Shown here: positions 57,542 through 64,000 of the stretch, piece by piece
How the letters are laid out: every line of letters starts with the position of its first letter
Numbering within the stretch: the stretch's first letter is position 1
Source: Perkinsus chesapeaki
Taxonomy: Eukaryota; Perkinsozoa; Perkinsida; Perkinsidae
Assembly: GCA_013115145.1 (NCBI GenBank)
Contig: JAAPAO010000074.1
Location: 25,880 to 89,879, forward strand
DNA: 64,000 nucleotides
Direction: 5' to 3'
Position numbers and translations under genes: made by a program
The notes under the pieces: generated by a model
The model's input: only the letters and a program-made list of their open reading frames with translations
What the model was told of the DNA's origin: nothing
Database searches by the model: none

Positions 57542-59930
57542 CTACCTGCACCATAACCTACGATTCTGCATAATGACGCTCGACCTTGGCACCATTAGAC
57601 CTTCGCAAGCAGTATCGTGAATGGAGGGAGTTACCATATCCGGGAAACCGTCAGTCACCATCTGATTTGATAGGAAAACACTGTCCAAACACCAGTCAGC
57701 TGTGATTACTTTAACAGCAAAGCTGGCTCTCTTTTTCATGGCGTTCTTGCTTCCGTTGGATTCAGTGAAGCTTGAAGCTTCGGGAGGCTCACCGGGAAGG
57801 TTAAGAGTTGAAACTTCTTCGGTGTCCTTGATACTGCCACTTCTATTGGGTCCCTCATAAGACTCTGCACTGTTGCTATTGGGATCATGCTCCTCGGTGA
57901 TAGTCATGGTTGAATTGAACTTAGCCAATTTATTGATTTGAGTGATCTGTGCCACCGACACCCTTCGACCACGCTTCATGGCCATCTGCATAGCTTCTTC
58001 ATTCATCTCATCACATAGCTCGCTGCTTTCGGCACCAAACGATTTAAGACTCTTCATGTGAGTTAGAACAGATCGTCGTCTTTCAAGATTACTTCTCGCT
58101 CCATATAACGCAGCATTATCTTCTGTACCCTGTTGAAGTAGTAGTAGAAGCTATTCGTTGAACATAAGGATAACCTTACACTTTGCATGTCCGCGTTAAT
58201 AGATTCTACTTGACTATCATATTCTTGATGTTGCCTCTGTATTGTTTGACTATCGTGTCCCTCACTAGCATTTACTGAACCATCGGGGGCAATGCTACTG
58301 CAACTATTGGCAGCCGAAGCCTGGCTGGTTATCTCTGGTGGCCCATCACCGCTTGTTGGTACTATTGATGAGCCTGAATTAGATTCCTCCTAGTAGACAA
58401 AGTTCTTTCGTTGTGTCTTACGCTCATATATATCAAATATGTATGATTTTGCCGCTGAGTCACTAGGAGGCACCTCAAACTGCTTAGTACAAAAAGGATG
58501 CTCGAGGCACTCCAGAACTGATGCGCGTTTCAGCGTCCGCTTGATAAGCATCCTAGGGGTAAGAAAGAGATAAGTTGAGCTTCGAAGGCAAGCTGGTGTT
58601 ATACTTATTCTGTAGAAGATCGTAAAGATCCTCATCAACGTATTTGAGCCGGTTTGGTACACTTAAGGCGATAGTAGGGTTGGATAGCCAATTGAAGAAA
58701 GCAAGAGTATCTCCAGTTCTCTCGTATAATGCCATATACTTTGTCTAATAAATGAATAAATGGATCAACAACACTAACGAGTTAGTAAGGGTCACTTCTA
58801 GAGCTGGTCGCGCAAGGACTAGGTCCAAGGCTGTCATACCAACTGACCATACATCCATCATTCGTGATATTCTTAGCCTTTCACTTCCATCGATAAGGGC
58901 CTAATAATAGCCTCTTAATGCCTCTGATGGACCTTTACCCTTGCGAATTCGGGGGCACAGTAAAGAGGTGTGAAAGATACAGTATTATCATCCAAGTCAA
59001 TCGTTGTGGATGCTGGTACCTAATAGTAAAGAACGTTGCCTATACACAACTCATTATATCTCGTTATAGACTTACAGCTCCGTCAACATCAATAAGCTTC
59101 CAGTCATCCCCTACTCTCATAATATTTTCCGGTTTGATGTCAAGGTGTACTAATTCCTTTGCATGTAGTATTGCTGTTATAGATATTAGTGATCTCACCT
59201 AATACCAACATCCCACAAACGAGGTGCGTAAACCACTTAGCAAGTCACTTCAAAGAAACGCTTTATCAAGGCCTACGTACCACATGATGAACTTCCCACA
59301 TCTCCATAGGATCGTTAGCTTTACGTCTGTCTTTTAAATAATCTTCTAGTGTGTATGAAGCCAGTTCCAAAACAACATAGCATTTCCCATCTTTTGCTGG
59401 AGCGGGTTTTCCGGTAGCATCTTTACTGTAGTCTAGCAATTTAACCTAACGTTACTGTGTTTCTCTACCTTACTGAAATGACTGCCTTACGAAGACTTTC
59501 CCGGGATCCATTTCGGAGTGCACCAGAAGTTGTTGAGCTTGGCTCGGCCGTCCTGCGCGATTCTTTCCTGTAAAGTCTGTCATCTTGAAGCTTTGCGTTG
59601 GGGTACGATGAGCCAATTTCTTCTTCAGTGGCTCCTGTAGCTGTTTTAGTATATCAATCTGCCAGGAGCTTGTTTCCAGAATACTAACTCCATTGGTATC
59701 ACCTGCTTTACGAATTTCTCAAACACGCTGGGAGACTTCTCGAGGTAAGTCTTAATCGCAACGTGTATTTTTAATTGCTTGTCAAAGGCCTTTCTCACTA
59801 CCGAAAAAGAGCCTTGTCCAAGAAAGTCGGTCCCTTGTACAACATACCTACCGACTAGGTTGGTTTAAAGCGTGTACCTTATTATATGGCACAAAGCTAC
59901 CGATTCATTATAGTTGTTTTCCAGCCCCAT
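57542..59930 (-). CDS. Protein kinase with altered activation-loop motif (DVD)
   Basis: ATG at 59930 gives MGLENNYNESVALCH; a 30-bp intron joins the Gly-rich loop FLGQGSFSVVRKAF and the VAIK lysine. An insert of about 80 residues (LKQLQEPLKKKLAHRTPTQS and following) separates it from the hinge YVVLELASYTLEDYLKDRRK. The catalytic loop is VHLDIKPENIM, so the catalytic Asp and Asn are kept with HLD for HRD. The metal-binding motif reads DWKLIDVDGAV, with Val–Asp in place of Phe–Gly after the Asp. An APE motif (LYCAPEFARV) and DVWSVGMTALDLVLARP follow, then the αG–αI region ending with RASVLECLEHPFC. The C-terminal 170 residues are disordered, with basic stretches (AMKRGRRVSVAQITQ), and stop at 57542. 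Asp of DFG is retained, so activity is possible. Family unassigned. Confidence 0.82.
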
Positions 59931-60165
59931 TCCTTCCCAATCCACTCGAATTCACCTCTTTTAAAAGGAGACATCACGTGAACTATACGACAAAAATATT
60001 ACTATAGATTCTTGAAAGCAGCACGGATCCAGCACGACTTTGTAGCGCAGTTTTTTTGGAAACGACGTAACCGTTTCAAGCGCGCACAGCGTGCGGTCGG
60101 CCCCGACTGAGGAGAGGCGTTTGTTACGTCTGAATTAATTATACTGTCAGATCGCGTTCAGAAAG
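59931..60165. promoter_or_regulatory. Divergent promoter between kinase and CCP5 genes
   Basis: A spacer of 235 bp separates the two start codons on opposite strands. It is richer in G+C near 60050–60110 than the flanking AT-rich introns. It presumably contains both core promoters; no named sites were recognised. Confidence 0.4.
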
Positions 60166-63100
60166 CATGTCTGAGGGTAACTGTGCTAAGATCCACGAGG
60201 CTACCGTTGCCGGCCTTACATTCTCCTCTGATTTTGACTCTGGAAATGCTTCCTGCATAGATTACAGTGCAGAGTCAAACAGGTGAGCATGCATCATTTC
60301 AGCTGTCTGATTTTATCACGTCACGATAGTTACAATATTTGGATTGCTTCCGACTGTGAGGGTACGCAGTATGAGAACCAATTCAAGACTTGGTTTCACT
60401 TTAGTGAGCACACCTACAAAATATATCAAATGTTGCTATCCTCAACGTTCAGGTGTCAAAGGGTTCACTACCGATCAAAAGGTTACTTTTTGTATAAGTA
60501 ATAAACAGCATCCCTAGTGTTCGGATCGAGGCTCACAGAGTTCAATCCTCCCATTTAGAGCGCAACACGACCTGTCGCGCTCTGTCACGTGTCATAATAC
60601 TTGGTTAATGAACCTTCAGAGAACATGGGAAGACAGCGAAGGCTTTTCAATATCCATAAACTACGACCAGTTACACGAGTTATACCTCACCATCCACAGT
60701 GGAAACGGGTTAATGGCCGGGTTAGCCTTTCACAAGAAGGTACAGCATGTTAACGGCTGTTCACCGTTTCGGACAAATTCGATCATATCAGGATCAGGAG
60801 ATGATAGGACCAATGAGCTGAAGTGGTCATATTGTTATAAGTAGGTTACTAACTTATACGTTGCTCATAGGGATCGTTAATCAGTAAAGCATCATCTTCT
60901 CTTCACAGATATCCAGTAGGATGTGTTGTATACTTTGCTATGTGCTACCCGCTTGGATATGGCGAAATGCAGCTCTACTTAGCAGAACTTGAGAGTGTTT
61001 GCTCGAGTAAGCATTACCCTACTATTAGTAGGCTACTAACATACGGTCATCATGGACATCTCACACGCCATTCACTGAAGCTTGCCAGCGATGCATCAGT
61101 TGACTCAATCAACTTGATTCTGTTATTTATAATCGCCTCTACATTGGTGGAACATACATGAACACGTGGAAAATCGAAACAAGAGTGCTGAAGCGACAGA
61201 GGCACGAAAAAGGCTTGCAATTACTTCGCCCCCTGGATCGTATGCACATCACTGCTAGCCTACTAGTGTCAGGAAAGGCTTTGTACAAGGAGTACTTCTA
61301 GAATGCGTACATGCTTTCAGAACCAACCAAGGTGAATCAGCAATTGCCTTCGCTGTCGGGCATATCACTTTTGCCGACTGATACCCATCAGCTACATCTG
61401 GGACAAGACGCACTCCTTTCTCGGGAGCTTCTTGCTCGAAGTATATGTGGACGTAAGATACTCCCTTGTTCAGAGTACCTTAATCATGGCATGCAATCGC
61501 TTAGGTAGAATTGACATCATCACTGTGTTCTCTTCTGCCAAGGGAGAACACCCGGCCAAGTGTGAACAGTCGGCCACCGCCGACCTTACAAAGCCTGTCG
61601 TCTTACTAACAGCAAGGGTTCATCCAGGGGAGACTCCCGGACAGTTCGCTTTGCTTGGAGCACTTAACTTCGTAAGGCTCAGTGCCCCATCTTTATGTAC
61701 TCTCTGTTTTATTGAGGCATTATCGGACGATCCTCGAGCAGTGGCCCTGCGGCACAACTATGATATAAAGTTCATACCAATGATAAACCCAGATGGGGTG
61801 TATATGGGCAACTATCGCACTAACAGTCAAGGTGTAAACTTGAATAGGCAAGTCAATCTAAGTCAACCTGCTCACCAAATAATCGTGACAGATGTTATCT
61901 TGAACCCGGGCCAGAGCACGAAGCAGTGGGTATTTCGTTTTCAATAGGATATTACTCGGTGCTGTTTAGGTGGGAGCTGTAGTGAGCCTCGCCAAAGGCT
62001 ACGCCGAGAAGGGATTACTGAAGCTCTACGCCGATATGCATGGCCATGCTAATAAGACTGGATGCTTCCTGTAGGTTTTTTTCACAATCTGTGTACACAA
62101 AATGTCATAACTGTTATGGCGCAACAACAATACACGATATTACAATAGATATATTCAAGGTTCGGCAATGCTCTAAAGACGCCCTTCCACAGCGCCTGGA
62201 ATCGGGCATTTGCTCGATTAATGAACATCAATTCACCCTACTTCGATTTGGACAAATGTGTGACAAAACTCCATAAAATAGCTATGCTGGAACATGTAGG
62301 CAACTTCAGCGAAAAGAATATGTCAAGCAAGGATAAAATAATTAACCATGAAACTACTACAGAAAAGGGCTCGTTAAGTATGATAACCCTTAGACGTTAA
62401 TGAAGAGTACATATTGGAGATAGGTGACACAAAGGAAGAAGGGGAAGTCGACTCCGGGATAGACCGATCTAAAACAAAAGAAGGTTGTGGGCGTGTTGCT
62501 ATCTATAAGATAACTGGTTTAACCCATTCATATACATTAGAATGTAATTATGCTAGACCTGGCAATGTAGGAGAATGCACCCTCGCACATTAGGCGCATA
62601 GTTCATCTCAGACAAAATCTATACCTCCTCCCACTGATCCAACGGGTATGACCTCCTTATTGAATAATGGATGTTTGAGTAACAAAACTGCCCTAGCTGG
62701 TGGATTTGAACCACACCATTGGGCTCAAGTGGGCGAAGCCCTCCTCGTACTCTTATAAGTTAATTCAATCCTCAGTTGGTTGTTTCTACCTAGCAGGTTT
62801 CCGCACTTGACATTTTTCAGCATAATTGTTGGACAAGGGTAGCTAACACACCTCACAAAACGGTTAAGATAGGTGCATGATTCCCTATCATGTCTCTGGA
62901 CATCAGGTATCAAATATTCTGCGTATGATGTTGCCAAAAAGTAGCTATACTGAGAGGATGACGAAGCTGAAGGCTGAGGACGAATGTGTGTTAGTTGCCG
63001 ACAATTGCTAGTAGTTGATCACTTGAACTCAGTGGAGCCGCCCATTAAACCCCTTCCTTCAATTGAGGCTTTCGAGCAGCATACAGCTCATGGTCCTGTT

Positions 63101-63492
63101 GAATATTGCAATTGCAAGGCCGATTCACGCCGACGAACAGGGACGAAATTGGGGATGGTGTATGTATTGCTTGCATTGGCGGCGGTTATCAAAGCATCTC
63201 TGAGGGCTTAGGATAACAGCCCCTCGCTCCCGAAGCTCAACCGATCAGTCTGACTACATCCTGGCGAAAACCGAATCAAAACAACATATCCAGTCAGAAC
63301 TCCACCTTAAAAAAGCTCCGTCATCCTCGTTCTAAGGTTCAAAGTTTCCCGGAAGAAGTACCACCTTCTCCAACCACCCAGAGCGCTGCAAAAATACGCA
63401 AGCATTACCAAGATGGATGGAACGTTCGACCATACTGTGACCAACAGTACCAAACATTCGCAGACTACCATGAAGGATTCATGTTGCTTTAG
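60166..63492 (+). CDS. Cytosolic carboxypeptidase, CCP5/AGBL5 type (M14)
   Basis: CCP-family M14 zinc carboxypeptidases remove glutamates from tubulin; CCP5 cleaves branch-point glutamates. ATG at 60166 leads to [17 protein letters not shown] and [24 protein letters not shown], the conserved N-terminal domain. [20 protein letters not shown] and [20 protein letters not shown] follow. The catalytic exon (61432–61947) has [18 protein letters not shown], with the zinc ligands in [24 protein letters not shown] and [12 protein letters not shown] follow. Next are [15 protein letters not shown] (third zinc ligand), [20 protein letters not shown] with the catalytic-end Glu, and [14 protein letters not shown] joined to [34 protein letters not shown] resembles CCP5 best. 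The disordered C-terminus runs at least to 63492. Introns include several of 40–65 bp; a few are unresolved. Confidence 0.85.
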
Positions 63493-64000
63493 GTGGAAGC
63501 AACTAACACCCATGCGCAATACTACAAATTGTAGTCTACAATTGGAGCCCATGTAAGCCACTTGATTGTGCCTCCATCACCCAAGAGAGATGTGTTGCGT
63601 TGCGATCTTTGTCAATCTCAGAAACCAGTGGTTTCAAACCACCAGCTGAACCGCACCTGGGTCAGTTATCCTAATGTGACAAGGATGAATAGCATTCGGA
63701 ATGTTGAAGTTTATATCGCGCTCCCTCACTTGGACACCTCTATCACCTCCAGTGGTGGAATATCATACCAGATGCATACCCAGAGCAAAGATCTACGAAC
63801 GTTACTGTTTTGTGTTACCGAGTATTTACTGTTTGCTCACTTAGATTTCAAATTGATGGCCATCGTACTAACGTCATCTCGTAGCGTGTATTCAAGTTGG
63901 CCTGCGAGGTGCGTATTTTGATTAGGAAGTGCTGTTCCGTAGAACTGTAACCAACTCAAACGCGCAAAGCAATAAACCAGATACTTGTCCTTTGAGGCCT
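63493..64000 (+). other. Right edge: possible further CCP5 exons, unresolved
   Basis: A frame at about 63562–63921 lacks an ATG start and could be a further exon of the CCP5 gene or of a next gene cut by the window. It contains cysteines in LRCDLCQ and ordinary residues such as YPNVTRMNSIRNVEVYIALP. I cannot support a gene call. Confidence 0.25.

Noticed and set aside
1-64000. CRISPR array, prophage or insertion sequence
   Set aside because: No regularly spaced repeats, integrase or transposase coding, or inverted terminal repeats were seen; the gene structure is eukaryotic.

Overview
The window is nuclear DNA from a single-celled eukaryote. Protein-coding regions are broken by many very short GT–AG introns, mostly about 35–60 bp. 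There are no operons or Shine–Dalgarno sites. TAA, TAG and TGA all act as stops, so the code looks standard. Coding and non-coding DNA carries many triplet runs (CAT, CAG, ACG, GGT). A tubulin deglutamylase-type carboxypeptidase suggests an organism with complex microtubule arrays. Compact genes, tiny introns and a full trafficking toolkit would fit an alveolate such as a perkinsid, but this is inference; no marker here fixes the taxon.

Layout. 1–5.1 kb: a partial EF-hand gene (−), a small two-TM protein (+), an unknown gene with a mitochondrial-type leader (+) and a twin CX9C protein (+). 5.5–11.0 kb: one large unidentified acidic locus (−). 11.3–13.6 kb: AP-3 mu (−). 13.7–16.7 kb: an EF-hand protein and an unknown gene (−). 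16.9–21.7 kb: a GBF1/GNOM-type ArfGEF in one 4.8-kb exon (−). 22.1–23.9 kb: a proline-rich protein (−). 24.1–27.0 kb: an unidentified multi-exon gene (+). 27.1–33.1 kb (+): an EF-hand protein, a PPPDE (DeSI-type) peptidase, an ArfGAP2/3-type ArfGAP and a prephenate dehydratase. A tRNA-Gln(CTG) follows at 33.2 kb. 33.3–51.3 kb (−): a coiled-coil protein, a beta-propeller protein perhaps related to HPS5, an AP-4-type beta adaptin and the very large UTP20 ribosome-biogenesis gene. 51.4–55.4 kb (+): an unknown gene and the OST48 subunit of oligosaccharyltransferase. 55.4–64 kb: an unknown gene (+), a divergent protein kinase (−) and a CCP5-type cytosolic carboxypeptidase (+).

How they fit together. 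Much of the middle serves the secretory and endolysosomal system: an Arf activator and an Arf inactivator, subunits of two adaptor complexes, an ER glycosylation subunit and possibly a BLOC-2-like protein. UTP20 belongs to small-subunit rRNA processing. Prephenate dehydratase makes phenylpyruvate for phenylalanine synthesis. The kinase and CCP5 genes diverge from a roughly 235-bp spacer. Exon joins were made by eye from splice signals, reading frame and remembered family motifs. Gene spans for recognised families are fairly secure; individual splice sites and the unidentified loci are not. I did not see a clearly new multi-gene system.
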